From DTU064 sp045588245 (GTDB lineage Bacteria; Bacillota; Clostridia; Oscillospirales; CAG-272): a stretch of DNA of 64,000 bases. The notes under the pieces are model-generated. The model made no database searches. It had not been told where the DNA came from and was given only the letters and a program-made list of their open reading frames with translations. Position numbers and translations under genes: made by a program. How positions within the stretch are numbered: the first letter of the stretch is position 1; each line of letters opens with the position of its first letter. The stretch covers positions 1-64,000 of the forward strand of contig JAZNDW010000001.1 of the NCBI GenBank assembly GCA_045588245.1, read 5' to 3'. This document shows positions 41,642-50,447 of the stretch, in pieces.

Positions 41642-43684
41642 TTACTTGGCAACGACGGATACTTTGTGATCAGCTGCGAGCTTTTTCTCAGCATTATTGA
41701 TAAGCTTAATAATCAGCGCGATTATTGTAGCGATTGCTGCAAGTCCTGCAATAGCAGCTCCGAAGTTAAGGGAAGCAGCATCGGTAACAAGAGTACCGAT
41801 CGTATAAACGAGATAGCCAACGGTAAATCCAATCGAAAGCTGCAGTCCTATACCGCCCCAGAGCCATTTGTTGCTCTTCATTTCGGAGTTCATAGCACCG
41901 ATCGCAGCAAAGCAAGGCGGTGTAAATAGATTGAACACGAGATATGCAAGGGCGGCAACCTTTGAAATTGCAAGGACGCCCGCAACCTCAGCACCGGCGC
42001 CTTCCATGAGTGCAAGTTCTTCTGTGTCGATAAGATTTTCAAGACCTACAAAGCAAACTGCGAGTGTTCCTACGACGTTCTCCTTTGCAATAAAGCCTGT
42101 TACAGCCGCTGCTGCGAGCTGCCAGGAAAGTACGCCGACGATCGGAACGAGCAGATATGCAAACGGACCTGCGATAGTTGCAAGAATTGACGTATCTGCC
42201 GAATCGGCAACGCTTAAGCTCCAGTCGAACGTCTGCATGATCTGTACTGCCGTGTTACAAAGAAGAATGATCGTAGCCGCCTTGACTATGTAAGCCCAAC
42301 CACGGCTGCACATGGATAAGAATGCACGCCAGATGCTCGGCACCTTGTATTCGGGAAGCTCAATGATAAAGAATGACTTTTTGACTTTATGTCCTGCGAT
42401 CTTGTTGACGAGAAGCGCTCCAAGGAAAATAAGTACAATACCGGAAAGGTACATAACCCAGCTTACCCAGCCTGCGTTATCAAAGAACGCGCCTGCAAAA
42501 AGGGAGATAACGGGTATCTTCGCACCGCAAGGCATGAAAGGCGTGAGCATCGCGGTAGCTCTGCGCTCACGCTCGTTACGGATAGTACGGCTTGCCATAA
42601 CACCGGGGATAGCGCAACCGATACCGATTACGAACGGGATTACGGATTTACCGGAAAGACCGACTTTTTTGAAGATGGGGACAAGAACAACGGAAACACG
42701 CGCCATATAGCCGCAATCCTCTAAGAGAGCAATGAGGAAATACATCACCATTACGAGAGGCAGGAAGCCGACAACGGCGCCTACGCCGCCGATTATACCA
42801 TCTATAACGAGTGCTCTGAGAATGGGGCTTGCCTCAGTCATATAACCGCCTGCCCATTCGCCAAACATTTCGATCAGTGTTACAAGCCCCGGAATCGTCG
42901 TACCGTTTTCAAACTCATAGCCTTCTGCGATCCAGGGACCAACCCAAGCCTGGGAGATCTGGAACACGAAGAACATAACGACGGCAAATATCGGAATGCC
43001 AAGCCACCTGTTTGTTAAGACAGAGTCAATCTTGTCGCCGATATTTCTCTCCTTGGTAAGAACCTTACGGGATTCAACGCTCTTCACTATTTTTTTGACA
43101 AAATCAAATCTCTTGCGGTCTTCCGCTTCAACAGCTTTTTTGTCTGTCGTATCAATGTCACCCTGTACGTAAGGCGCTTTCTGCGTCGTGTTCGCGCTTG
43201 CAAGAGCGGCTTTTATAACTTCCTTAAGACCGTCAGCGGAAGTTGAAATGGTATTCACGACGGGACATCCGAGTTTTTCGGAAAGAGCTGTAACGTCAAT
43301 CTTGGTTTCCTTCTTTTTATTTATATCACTCTTATTGAGCGCTACGACAACGGGAATACCAAGCTCAAGAAGCTGTGTTGTGAAGAAAAGGCTGCGGCTG
43401 AGATTCGTTGCATCAACGATGTTGATGATAACATCAGGATTTTCTTTTTTTACGTAAGAGCTCGTGATACTCTCTTCACTCGTAAACGGAGACATAGAAT
43501 ATGCACCCGGAAGGTCAACGGCGACGAGCTGTTCTTCACCTGCGTAATATGATTTTTTTATAGGATGTTCTTTCTTCTCAACGGTAACACCTGCCCAGTT
43601 GCCGACTTTTTCATTTCTGCCGGTCAGAGCATTATACATTGTGGTTTTACCGGAGTTTGGGTTGCCTGTTAAAGCAATTCTCAT
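41642..43684 (-). CDS. feoB: Ferrous iron transporter FeoB
   Basis: FeoB imports Fe2+ and couples it to a cytosolic G domain. The G1 motif GNPNSGKTT, G3 VDLPGAYSM and G4 NKSD are in the first 130 residues, followed by a GDI-like helical part and about ten membrane segments including the gate regions (GVVGFLPLVMVMYFLIALLEDCGYMARVS and a second gate near RRATAMLTPFMPCGAKIPV). ATG 43684 (MRIALTG) follows GGAGG by 9 nt, giving 680 residues. It lies downstream of feoA but with a terminator-like hairpin in between. Confidence 0.97.
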   Translation of the reverse strand: MRIALTGNPNSGKTTMYNALTGRNEKVGNWAGVTVEKKEHPIKKSYYAGEEQLVAVDLPGAYSMSPFTSEESITSSYVKKENPDVIINIVDATNLSRSLFFTTQLLELGIPVVVALNKSDINKKKETKIDVTALSEKLGCPVVNTISTSADGLKEVIKAALASANTTQKAPYVQGDIDTTDKKAVEAEDRKRFDFVKKIVKSVESRKVLTKERNIGDKIDSVLTNRWLGIPIFAVVMFFVFQISQAWVGPWIAEGYEFENGTTIPGLVTLIEMFGEWAGGYMTEASPILRALVIDGIIGGVGAVVGFLPLVMVMYFLIALLEDCGYMARVSVVLVPIFKKVGLSGKSVIPFVIGIGCAIPGVMASRTIRNERERRATAMLTPFMPCGAKIPVISLFAGAFFDNAGWVSWVMYLSGIVLIFLGALLVNKIAGHKVKKSFFIIELPEYKVPSIWRAFLSMCSRGWAYIVKAATIILLCNTAVQIMQTFDWSLSVADSADTSILATIAGPFAYLLVPIVGVLSWQLAAAAVTGFIAKENVVGTLAVCFVGLENLIDTEELALMEGAGAEVAGVLAISKVAALAYLVFNLFTPPCFAAIGAMNSEMKSNKWLWGGIGLQLSIGFTVGYLVYTIGTLVTDAASLNFGAAIAGLAAIATIIALIIKLINNAEKKLAADHKVSVVAK

Positions 43685-43748
43685 AAGGTGGGTCCTCCTT
43701 TGAATCAATAACTTTTGATTCCCTCTTCATTAAAGTTAATGTTTTGCA

Positions 43749-43764
43749 GTTAGCGTTCGCTAAC
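43749..43764. promoter_or_regulatory. Palindrome GTTAGCG-TT-CGCTAAC between feoA and feoB
   Basis: A perfect 7-bp inverted repeat with a 2-bp centre. It shares the GTTAG/CTAAC half-sites with the operator at 44082-44099, so the same metalloregulator may bind. Confidence 0.5.
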
Positions 43765-43774
43765 CGGCTGGGGT

Positions 43775-43799
43775 TAAAAAAACAATCGTGACGATTGTT
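43775..43799 (-). terminator. Terminator-like hairpin between feoA and feoB
   Basis: AACAATCG (43781-43788) and CGATTGTT (43792-43799), followed on the minus strand by a T run. It could attenuate transcription into feoB. Confidence 0.8.
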
Positions 43800-43805
43800 T
43801 TTTAT

Positions 43806-44018
43806 TTATACAATAATAGCCTGCGCTAATTCATTGTCGATGTTATATCTGCCGTCCTTTATAGATACGATGCAGCTTTTCTTAAGATGAGAAACGACTG
43901 TGATCGCCTCGCCGCTGTAGCAACCGAGCGAAAACAAAAACGAATCAAGTTCTTCATCGTCCGTGACGATTTCTTTTATAATATATTCTTTTCCTTCGAT
44001 AGCGTCTTTCAGATTCAT
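43806..44018 (-). CDS. feoA: FeoA-type SH3-like protein
   Basis: A small cytosolic partner of FeoB. The sequence MNLKDAIEGKEYIIKEI and LGCYSGEAITVVSHLKKSCIVSIKDGRYNI follow the FeoA fold (beta barrel, Leu-Gly turn, DGRY loop). ATG 44018 gives 70 residues; a GTG at 44057 and an ATG at 44027 are alternatives. The gene is served by a perfect promoter with an overlapping operator, and is separated from feoB by a hairpin. Confidence 0.9.
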   Translation of the reverse strand: MNLKDAIEGKEYIIKEIVTDDEELDSFLFSLGCYSGEAITVVSHLKKSCIVSIKDGRYNIDNELAQAIIV

Positions 44019-44049
44019 AGTATGCATATCACTTTCGAAAAAAACAATA

Positions 44050-44134
44050 TTAGCCACGGCTAACTTTAAGCCGTAAAAATCGGTTAGCTTTGACTAACCT
44101 ACTGTATTATATTTCTAAATTACGTTTTTGTCAA
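44050..44134 (-). promoter_or_regulatory. feoA promoter with DtxR-like operators
   Basis: TTGACA (44129-44134) and TATAAT (44106-44111), spacer 17 bp. GGTTAG-6-CTAACC (44082-44099) covers the start point, and TTAGCC-2-GGCTAA (44050-44063) lies just downstream. The AGGTTAG/CTAACC half-sites resemble those of iron-dependent DtxR/IdeR repressors, but the spacing differs, so the regulator is not certain. Confidence 0.75.
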
Positions 44135-44287
44135 CCCTTTTTTTATTTTTTTCGATTTATTTATTGATTCTTTTAGTAGAAGCATCAAAAACAAATTATT
44201 ACCGTTATGATACACTTATTATTCTTGCTTCTTGCCACACGTTGTGATAGGATAATTATATAAATTTTATGTAAGCGGAGATATACA

Positions 44288-46132
44288 ATGAAGTTCTATA
44301 CCGAATGGCGCCTTCGCGGCGACGACTATAACGACTGCTTCGGCAACGGATTTACGCTTTCAAAGAGCGAGTCTGTAAAAACAATGAAGCTTCTTTCTCA
44401 AAGTGATAACGAAAGCGTTTTCATCGGAAAGCACGGACACACCGTTAAATGCAAACATGAAAGCATGGGTGACGTCACCTTTTGCCGCACCGTTTTTGAA
44501 AATACAACGAATGCGCCGGTTACTCTTGAGCTTATATCAAGCTTTGCCGTCAGCGGTATCAAGGCAGACCGCATACATCGTGCTACATCATTCTGGAGCG
44601 CCGAGGGAAAGCTTTTATCGCAGGATTTAACCGAGCTCAACATGGAAATATCCTGGGCAAGACATGGCATCAGAATTGAAAAATTCGGCCAGATCGGCTC
44701 GATGCCCGTTCGTAAGTGGTTCCCTTTCCTCGTCCTTGAAGACAGCAAGAACGGCGAATTTATAGGCATTCAGCTTTACTGCGCGTCAAGCTGGCAGATT
44801 GAGATCATCTCTTTGCGCGGGGACATAACCGTACAGGGTGGAATCGCCGACCGTGACTACGGTGCATGGTCAAAGATTATTACTCCCGGCGAAAGCTTTG
44901 AAACTCCGAAAGCTGTCATCGCGACGGGAAAATCGCTTCTTGAAGTTTGTGACAAGCTTGTAAAGGCACAAAATCCACGTATAGCTGACGTTGATCGAGA
45001 TATGCCCGTCATTTTCAACGAATACTGCACTACATGGGGTAACCCCACGCTAGACAATCTCCGCCGTACTGCCGATCGTCTTTGTGGCTCGGGCGTCCGC
45101 TACCTTGTTATTGACTGTGGCTGGTATAAAACAGAAAATTGCAACGCATGGTTTGACACGATTGGCGACTGGATCCCTAACAAGAATCTGTTTCCGAACG
45201 GTATCAAGGAAGCCGCTGATATGATAAGGTCGCACGGACTTATCCCCGGAATCTGGTTTGAAATGGAGAATACGGGGCGTGAAGCGGATCACGCTTTTGA
45301 CATGACGGAGCATCTTTTGTCGCGTGACGGTCACACCGTCACCGTCGGTGCGAGACGTTTCTGGGATATGCGCGATCCTTGGGTAAAAGAATATCTTCAT
45401 GAACGAGTCGTCGGTCTGCTTCGTGACGCAGGCTTCGGTTATCTGAAGGTCGATTATAATGAAAACATTGGCGCAGGCGTTGACGGCGCTGAAAGCTACG
45501 GAGAAGGATTACGGCAGACGGTAGCCGCAAGTCAGGATTTCTTCCGTCACATCGCCGCTGAGCTGCCGAGCCTCGTTATCGAAAACTGCTCTTCCGGCGG
45601 TCACCGCCTTGAGCCTTCCATGATGGAGCTTTGCTCACAAGCAAGCTTTTCGGACGCTCACGAATGTACGTCGATTCCGCTTATCGCGGCGAATCTGCAT
45701 AGGCTCATACGTCCCGAACAAAGCCAGATCTGGGCAGTTCTTCGTGCAAACGCGGACATACACCGCATAAACTATCTTTTAACGTCAGCTTTTCTTGGCA
45801 GACTTTGCTTGTCAGGTGAAATATTTGATCTTACATCTGAACAGTGGCAGCTTGCGCTTGACGCTATAAAATTCTATGATAAGATAAAGAATATTATTAA
45901 AGACGGCTACACTTCCGTGATCCGCACAAACGTTAAGGATTATTCAACCCCCATAGGATATCAGGCTGTGGTGCGCGAGTTTGACGGTGAGGCTTTGCTC
46001 ATCGTTCACACGTTTACTGACGGTGCAAATCCGCCGCTTGACGATCTGCTTGTCGGATATACCGTAAAAGAAACTTTCGGTTCGGAGCTTGACGGTGACT
46101 TCAGAGGAAAAGCTTATTTGCTCACAAAATAA
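44288..46132 (+). CDS. Alpha-galactosidase, GH36
   Basis: This enzyme hydrolyses alpha-galactosides such as raffinose or melibiose. The catalytic nucleophile Asp is in YLKVDYNENIG; the substrate-binding ENCSSGGHRLEPSM and the region SFSDAHE (candidate acid/base Asp) follow. The 614-residue length is at the short end for GH36, and no signal peptide is seen, so substrate must be imported. GCGGAG precedes ATG 44288. It is followed by a strong terminator and is transcribed alone. Other alpha-glycosides are possible substrates. Confidence 0.88.
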   Translation: MKFYTEWRLRGDDYNDCFGNGFTLSKSESVKTMKLLSQSDNESVFIGKHGHTVKCKHESMGDVTFCRTVFENTTNAPVTLELISSFAVSGIKADRIHRATSFWSAEGKLLSQDLTELNMEISWARHGIRIEKFGQIGSMPVRKWFPFLVLEDSKNGEFIGIQLYCASSWQIEIISLRGDITVQGGIADRDYGAWSKIITPGESFETPKAVIATGKSLLEVCDKLVKAQNPRIADVDRDMPVIFNEYCTTWGNPTLDNLRRTADRLCGSGVRYLVIDCGWYKTENCNAWFDTIGDWIPNKNLFPNGIKEAADMIRSHGLIPGIWFEMENTGREADHAFDMTEHLLSRDGHTVTVGARRFWDMRDPWVKEYLHERVVGLLRDAGFGYLKVDYNENIGAGVDGAESYGEGLRQTVAASQDFFRHIAAELPSLVIENCSSGGHRLEPSMMELCSQASFSDAHECTSIPLIAANLHRLIRPEQSQIWAVLRANADIHRINYLLTSAFLGRLCLSGEIFDLTSEQWQLALDAIKFYDKIKNIIKDGYTSVIRTNVKDYSTPIGYQAVVREFDGEALLIVHTFTDGANPPLDDLLVGYTVKETFGSELDGDFRGKAYLLTK

Positions 46133-46139
46133 AATTATA

Positions 46140-46175
46140 GGACACAACAAATTTCTGATTTGTTGTGTCCTTTTT
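46140..46175 (+). terminator. Terminator of the GH36 gene
   Basis: GGACACAACAAAT (46140-46152) and ATTTGTTGTGTCC (46158-46170), then T5. Confidence 0.92.
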
Positions 46176-46177
46176 CG

Positions 46178-47155
46178 TTAAACTTCTTGATTGATATACT
46201 CACGCACTCGGTATAATTCGGGAATTGAGGGTATTCCGCCTTGAACTTCTGTTGAAAGCGAAGCTGCCACAGACGCAAACGTGGCGATCTTCGTCAAAGC
46301 GCGCTCGTCGAGCGCTGACGGATCACAATCATATGCTAAAAGCTGTGACATGGCGCTTCCGCCGAAAATATCACCTGCACCCGTTGTATCGATAGTGTCA
46401 GCAGGAGGCGTCGGTACGGTTACGGATGCGTATTTATTGGCAATATGCGCTCCGACAGGTCCCATCGTAATCATTGCAAGCGAAACGTCAAATTCGTTTA
46501 TAAGCTTTGACGCAGCTTCGTCGGGCGTGAGCTGTCCCCACAAAAATTCGACCTCATCGTCGCTTATCTTAACGACGTCAGCGTTATTCAGTCCCCAAAG
46601 TATTGCTGCCTTTGCATCGTCGAGTGAAGCCCACAGCGGACGGCGCAAATTCGGATCGAACGTGATAAGACAGCCCGACGATCTTGCGTATTCAATCGCT
46701 TCGATCGTCGCTGACCGTGACGGCTCGTCCGTAAAGCTTAACGTGCCGAAATGAAATACGCGAGATTCGTCAATGAGAGTTTTGTCAATCTCTTCAGATG
46801 TCAGGCAAGTATCAGCTCCCGGTTTCCTGCAAAAAGCGAACGATCTGTCGCCGTGCTCGTCAAACGTGACGAATGCAAGCGTTGTAAAATGATCGGGGTC
46901 AACAATGACGCCTTTCGTTTCGATACCAGCGTCTGCAAGCGTGCCGACGAGAAGTTTACCGAACGTATCACAGCCTACCTTGCCGATAAACGCAGTTTTG
47001 CATCCGTATTTTGTGAGTGCCGCTAAGAAGTTTGCAGGCGCACCGCCTGCTTTAGCCGCCATCGTCGGATATCCGTCATTAGCTGTGCTGACAGTTGCAA
47101 AGTCAATTAAGACCTCACCGATCGCCGTAACCTCGTATTTACAGTTTTTCTTCAT
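46178..47155 (-). CDS. PfkB-family sugar kinase, probably fructokinase
   Basis: The ribokinase fold is clear: GEVLIDFATV at the N-terminus, GGAPANFLAALTKYG, and the catalytic DTTGAGDIFGGSAMSQL near residue 255. The 325-residue length is normal. GGAPANFL is typical of fructokinases, and the upstream isomerase can form fructose from mannose, which supports fructose as substrate; xylulose or ketodeoxygluconate remain possible. It starts 12 bp after the isomerase, with CGGAG. Confidence 0.85.
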   Translation of the reverse strand: MKKNCKYEVTAIGEVLIDFATVSTANDGYPTMAAKAGGAPANFLAALTKYGCKTAFIGKVGCDTFGKLLVGTLADAGIETKGVIVDPDHFTTLAFVTFDEHGDRSFAFCRKPGADTCLTSEEIDKTLIDESRVFHFGTLSFTDEPSRSATIEAIEYARSSGCLITFDPNLRRPLWASLDDAKAAILWGLNNADVVKISDDEVEFLWGQLTPDEAASKLINEFDVSLAMITMGPVGAHIANKYASVTVPTPPADTIDTTGAGDIFGGSAMSQLLAYDCDPSALDERALTKIATFASVAASLSTEVQGGIPSIPELYRVREYINQEV

Positions 47156-47167
47156 TATATTACTCCG

Positions 47168-47854
47168 TTATTTTGCCATCGGATATTCGTTACAAAGCAG
47201 TCTGTATGCAGGCTCGTCTTCCTCTATTGCAGGAAAACGTCCGACCGGCTCGTAAAATCTGTTATCTGTATTATCATCATTACATTCGCTGACTTCTCCG
47301 AGCAGTACGTTTCCGCTTCCCGCTTCAACTTCAAAATCGTGGTACATATATTGCTGTATAGCGATGCTTTCACCCGGAGTGAGTCTTATCTGCGTTCCTG
47401 CGGGAACAGTGAGCGTACGTCCGTCGATATGAACCGTTACGTCTCCCTCTCGGTCAAGTTCCTCGTCGGGCGTGGAATTGTATACGCGTATCAACACGTT
47501 TCCGCCGCCGCGATTTATAATATCCTCCATCTTAGACCAATGGAAATGCATCGGAGAATACTGACCTTCCTTCAGATAAAGAAGCTTCTCAGCATAAGTT
47601 TTTTTATATTTATCCTTCATTTTAAGGTTGCCGTTGCGTATCGTGAAAAGCGAAAAGCCTACGCGATCAAAGTCGCCCGTACCGTAATCGGTAATGTCCC
47701 AACCGAGCATATTGTCACGTATCTCATCGTAATCCGAACCGCACTTTTCCCAATCCTCGGGAGTAAAGTATGCAAAGGGCGGAAGCGCAAAGCGATGTTC
47801 CTTGATCATTGCTTCAAGCTCACGTAAAGCGGCATTGATTTCACTTCGTTTCAT
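47168..47854 (-). CDS. D-lyxose/D-mannose ketol-isomerase
   Basis: A cupin-fold metal isomerase that interconverts D-lyxose and D-xylulose or D-mannose and D-fructose. The metal ligands are visible in MHFHWSKMEDI (two His and a Glu) and YMYHDF. The 228-residue length fits the family. It lies between yfcE and the PfkB kinase in one operon, so a route mannose > fructose > fructose-6-phosphate, or lyxose > xylulose > xylulose-5-phosphate, is likely. Confidence 0.87.
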   Translation of the reverse strand: MKRSEINAALRELEAMIKEHRFALPPFAYFTPEDWEKCGSDYDEIRDNMLGWDITDYGTGDFDRVGFSLFTIRNGNLKMKDKYKKTYAEKLLYLKEGQYSPMHFHWSKMEDIINRGGGNVLIRVYNSTPDEELDREGDVTVHIDGRTLTVPAGTQIRLTPGESIAIQQYMYHDFEVEAGSGNVLLGEVSECNDDNTDNRFYEPVGRFPAIEEDEPAYRLLCNEYPMAK

Positions 47855-47867
47855 TTATTTTTCCCCC

Positions 47868-48413
47868 TCATAATTCATATTCGCGGTATACATCCCCGCC
47901 GTCAAGCTTTTTCCAGTAAAGTTTATTTTCTTCTATTATAATATAGCCGTTCGAAGAATCTTCCTTAGGAATCGATACAGAGCCGGGATTGATATAGAGA
48001 AAATCTTCATGCTTACGGCACGCAGGCACGTGCGTATGTCCGCACAAAAGAACGTCTCCGTTCGCGTGCGGCGGCGGATCGCTTTCACTGTAATGATGTC
48101 CGTGAGTTGCAAAAATCATAGAGCCGCCAACGTAAAATACAGCATACTCCGCCATTATGGGAAAATCGATCATAAGGCTGTCGACCTCCGCTTCACAGTT
48201 TCCTCGGACACATAAAATACGGTCTTTGATTCCGTTCAAGAGCTGTGCAACCTTCTTCGGAGCGTAATCTTGCGGCAGGTCATTACGCGGCCCGTGATAT
48301 AGTATATCACCGAGTAAAACGAGTCTGTCGGGATTCTCGGCATGAAACGTATTTATAAGCTTTTCACACCAGTAAGCAGATCCGTGTATATCGGATGCAA
48401 TCATCAATTTCAT
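47868..48413 (-). CDS. yfcE: YfcE-type metallophosphoesterase
   Basis: The calcineurin-like motifs SDIHGS, LLGDILYHGP, VRGNCE, THGHH and GHTHVP are all present in 181 residues, as in YfcE phosphodiesterases. The physiological substrate is not known. It is the first gene of the yfcE-isomerase-kinase operon, with AGAGG upstream of ATG 48413 and 13 bp to the next gene. Confidence 0.92.
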   Translation of the reverse strand: MKLMIASDIHGSAYWCEKLINTFHAENPDRLVLLGDILYHGPRNDLPQDYAPKKVAQLLNGIKDRILCVRGNCEAEVDSLMIDFPIMAEYAVFYVGGSMIFATHGHHYSESDPPPHANGDVLLCGHTHVPACRKHEDFLYINPGSVSIPKEDSSNGYIIIEENKLYWKKLDGGDVYREYEL

Positions 48414-48480
48414 ATATTCGCCTCTTCCCTGAATTGATATTCTATTTTATAATACCATCTATTTTATGAAATTTCAATCA

Positions 48481-48512
48481 AAAAAGACAGAAACTGCAGT
48501 TTCTGTCTTTTT
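48481..48512 (-). terminator. Terminator of the CotF-like gene
   Basis: AAAAAGACAGAAACTGCAGTTTCTGTCTTTTT-type palindrome; the stem reads in both directions. Confidence 0.9.
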
Positions 48513-48519
48513 GAATCAC

Positions 48520-48984
48520 TTAACTATACATATTGTTTACTTTCATATAGTCGTAAATGAGCTTACCGTGATTTTGTTCGTCTTTTTGAATGGAGGCAAG
48601 TGTATGACGCGCATCCTCCGCCTCAAACTCAAAAACACAAGTATCATAAAGTCCCGAAATGTGCTTTTCCATCGAAAGTGCGTCGGTACATAGATATGAG
48701 TCGTTCTGCTTGTCGGGTGTGTCAGTATTGTTATAATTTTGCGTAAACGTCAGCGTAGGCTGCTTGCTTGTGCTTCCTGTTGGAACAGTTCCCGACTGCA
48801 TCGTTGTGATGATGTTATAATGTCCAGATTCGATTCCCGACAACTGCGAAAACAAATTTTTGAGCTGCGGGTCAACGGCACACTCCGAATACTTTTGATA
48901 CTTGTCGCGGCAAAGCTTTTCTCCGTCAGCAAGATCCTTCAGAAGATCCATTTCTTTCTGTGTGAATGTCATAGTGCTTTTCAT
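48520..48984 (-). CDS. CotF-like spore coat/ferritin-like protein
   Basis: A four-helix protein of 154 residues. MTFTQKEMDLLKDLADGEKLCRDKYQKYSE and the C-terminal EAEDARHTLASIQKDEQNHGKLIYDYM match the spore-coat CotF family in Clostridia. Several Glu and His residues (ESGHYN, QNHG) recall ferritin-like helices, but metal binding is unproven. A linker rich in Thr, Ser, Asn and Pro separates the halves. The AAGGAG site is close to the ATG. It is divergent from the small helical gene at 49102. Confidence 0.8.
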   Translation of the reverse strand: MKSTMTFTQKEMDLLKDLADGEKLCRDKYQKYSECAVDPQLKNLFSQLSGIESGHYNIITTMQSGTVPTGSTSKQPTLTFTQNYNNTDTPDKQNDSYLCTDALSMEKHISGLYDTCVFEFEAEDARHTLASIQKDEQNHGKLIYDYMKVNNMYS

Positions 48985-49101
48985 TTCTCCTTATTTTTTC
49001 GCGTATATACGCTTTGGTTATATTATGCACGGATAATCATTCATCTATTCGGAAACAATAAAAAACGTATTCTATTGTATATGACGATAACGGAGCAAAT
49101 G

Positions 49102-49311
49102 ATGGACAAAAAACACAGTATAACAATAACGACACGCGACAGAGTTTTGCGTTCGTGGTATGAATCAATGGAATTGGCACGTGACTTTCGTATATATGCG
49201 GACGACATAACCGACAATGATAAATTAGCTGAAATTTTCCGTAAATTTGCGGAAGACGAGGGCAAACACGCCGCGATCCTGCTCGACCAACTCAAAAGCT
49301 ACGAAAAATAA
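49102..49311 (+). CDS. Small helical protein next to the CotF-like gene
   Basis: A 69-residue protein starting at ATG 49102, 6 nt after CGGAG. The frame stays open far upstream, but this part only mirrors the CotF-like gene. The sequence (SWYESMELARDFRIYADDITDNDKLAEIFRKFAEDEGKHAAILLDQLK) has an EDEGKHA segment like the second half of rubrerythrin/ferritin-like proteins, so it could be a half-size ferritin-like or coat-associated protein. Confidence 0.65.
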   Translation: MDKKHSITITTRDRVLRSWYESMELARDFRIYADDITDNDKLAEIFRKFAEDEGKHAAILLDQLKSYEK

Positions 49312-49335
49312 CCGACGGTCACCGTCGGTTATTTT
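49310..49335. terminator. Shared terminator
   Basis: AACCGACGGT and CCGTCGGTT around a CA loop, with a T-rich tail on the plus side. It lies between convergent genes. Confidence 0.88.
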
Positions 49336-50289
49336 TTATTTGATTCCAACGTATCCCGACTCGTTGATGATATACTGTCCTTCTTCGGATAGTATCCAAT
49401 CGATCATTTTTTCTACGTTTTCGTTATCGTCATAAGAACGGTATACGGCATAAAATTCGCTCACGATAGGGTATGAACCGTTTATTATGTTCTCCTTATT
49501 CGGATAAACGCCGTTGACGCTTAACATCTTTATGTTTCCGTTATTGACAATTCCCTCAACGTAATATCTGAACGAAAAACCTATTGACGAACCGAACAGA
49601 ACAAAGGGCGATTTGTGTATTTCTTCCCCGTTCATAAAGCTGTCCATTTTAGATTGGCTTCCGCTGCCACTTCGCCGTGTTAAGGGATTTATGATCCTGT
49701 TTTCGCCGCCAAACATACTCCAATTCGTGTATTTACCCGAATAAATGCCGCGTATTTCGTCAACGGTGAGCGAATCTATGGGGTTATTCTTATTTACAAA
49801 AAAAACGAACGCCTCATATCCGATTGGGACAAAAACAAGATCAACTCCGTTTTCTTCGGCGTAGGCGAGCTGTTCATCTGACGGAGAAGCACAGAAAATG
49901 ATGTCAGCGTCACCGTCAACGATCGCTTTATACGAGCCGATCGTGTTCGTATACTGAAGTTTACTTTCATGTGTATAGTCCTCGCCGTCATATTCACATG
50001 ATCCGCTCGGATACACGGCATTTGCAAATGCCGAGAAAACAGGCAACAGCGCCGCCGCGCCGTCAAGCACGGGAATATCGTCGGTGATTTTGAGCGAAGC
50101 GTCCGTCTTGACGATTCCCGACTCCTCCGTATGAGGAAGATAGTCCTCCACCGTAATCGCTTTCGCCTGATTTTCGGGCGACAGATCGTTTACACATTTG
50201 ACCGTTACGAGCAAATAGATGCTTACATTGAACATCGCAAACATCAGTATAACAATCAGTATTGATAAGATTTGCTTACACAGCTTCAT
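49336..50289 (-). CDS. PstS-like phosphate-binding-type protein with membrane anchor
   Basis: A 317-residue substrate-binding protein with the PstS fold: DGAAALLPVFSAFANAVYP, DADIIFCASPSDEQLAYA, DEIRGIYSGKYTNWSMFGG and RRSGSGSQSKMDSFM, the last like the phosphate loop of PstS. It has an N-terminal hydrophobic anchor (ILSILIVILMFAMFNVSIYLL) without a lipobox. No pstCAB follows. Instead it is the last gene of an operon with two small membrane proteins and an ATPase. It might sense rather than import an anion; that is inference. Confidence 0.8.
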   Translation of the reverse strand: MKLCKQILSILIVILMFAMFNVSIYLLVTVKCVNDLSPENQAKAITVEDYLPHTEESGIVKTDASLKITDDIPVLDGAAALLPVFSAFANAVYPSGSCEYDGEDYTHESKLQYTNTIGSYKAIVDGDADIIFCASPSDEQLAYAEENGVDLVFVPIGYEAFVFFVNKNNPIDSLTVDEIRGIYSGKYTNWSMFGGENRIINPLTRRSGSGSQSKMDSFMNGEEIHKSPFVLFGSSIGFSFRYYVEGIVNNGNIKMLSVNGVYPNKENIINGSYPIVSEFYAVYRSYDDNENVEKMIDWILSEEGQYIINESGYVGIK

Positions 50290-50293
50290 CCAC

Positions 50294-50434
50294 TCACCAC
50301 AGCTCCTTTGAAATGAAGTTAGTGATCGAGCAGTTCTGATATGAATATATTGCGTATGCGGTGTGAATAACGGTCAAGAGTAGACACACGACAAGAACTG
50401 CAATGATTATCTTTTTATATGTATTATCGCTCAT
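50294..50434 (-). CDS. 46-residue single-pass membrane peptide
   Basis: An open frame not long enough for usual gene calling, but with a good GAGGA site 6 nt before ATG 50434. The protein is MSDNTYKKIIIAVLVVCLLL followed by a short Cys-containing tail (YQNCSITNFISKELW). Its stop is 4 bp before the PstS-like start, implying coupled translation. I do not recognise a family. It may pair with the PstS-like protein or the 73-residue protein. Confidence 0.7.
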   Translation of the reverse strand: MSDNTYKKIIIAVLVVCLLLTVIHTAYAIYSYQNCSITNFISKELW

Positions 50435-50447
50435 ATTGATTCCTCAA

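Noticed and set aside
48739..49101. Long plus-strand open frame leading into the small helical protein
   Set aside because: It runs opposite the well-supported CotF-like gene and has no ribosome-binding site; the SD at CGGAG supports ATG 49102 as the real start.
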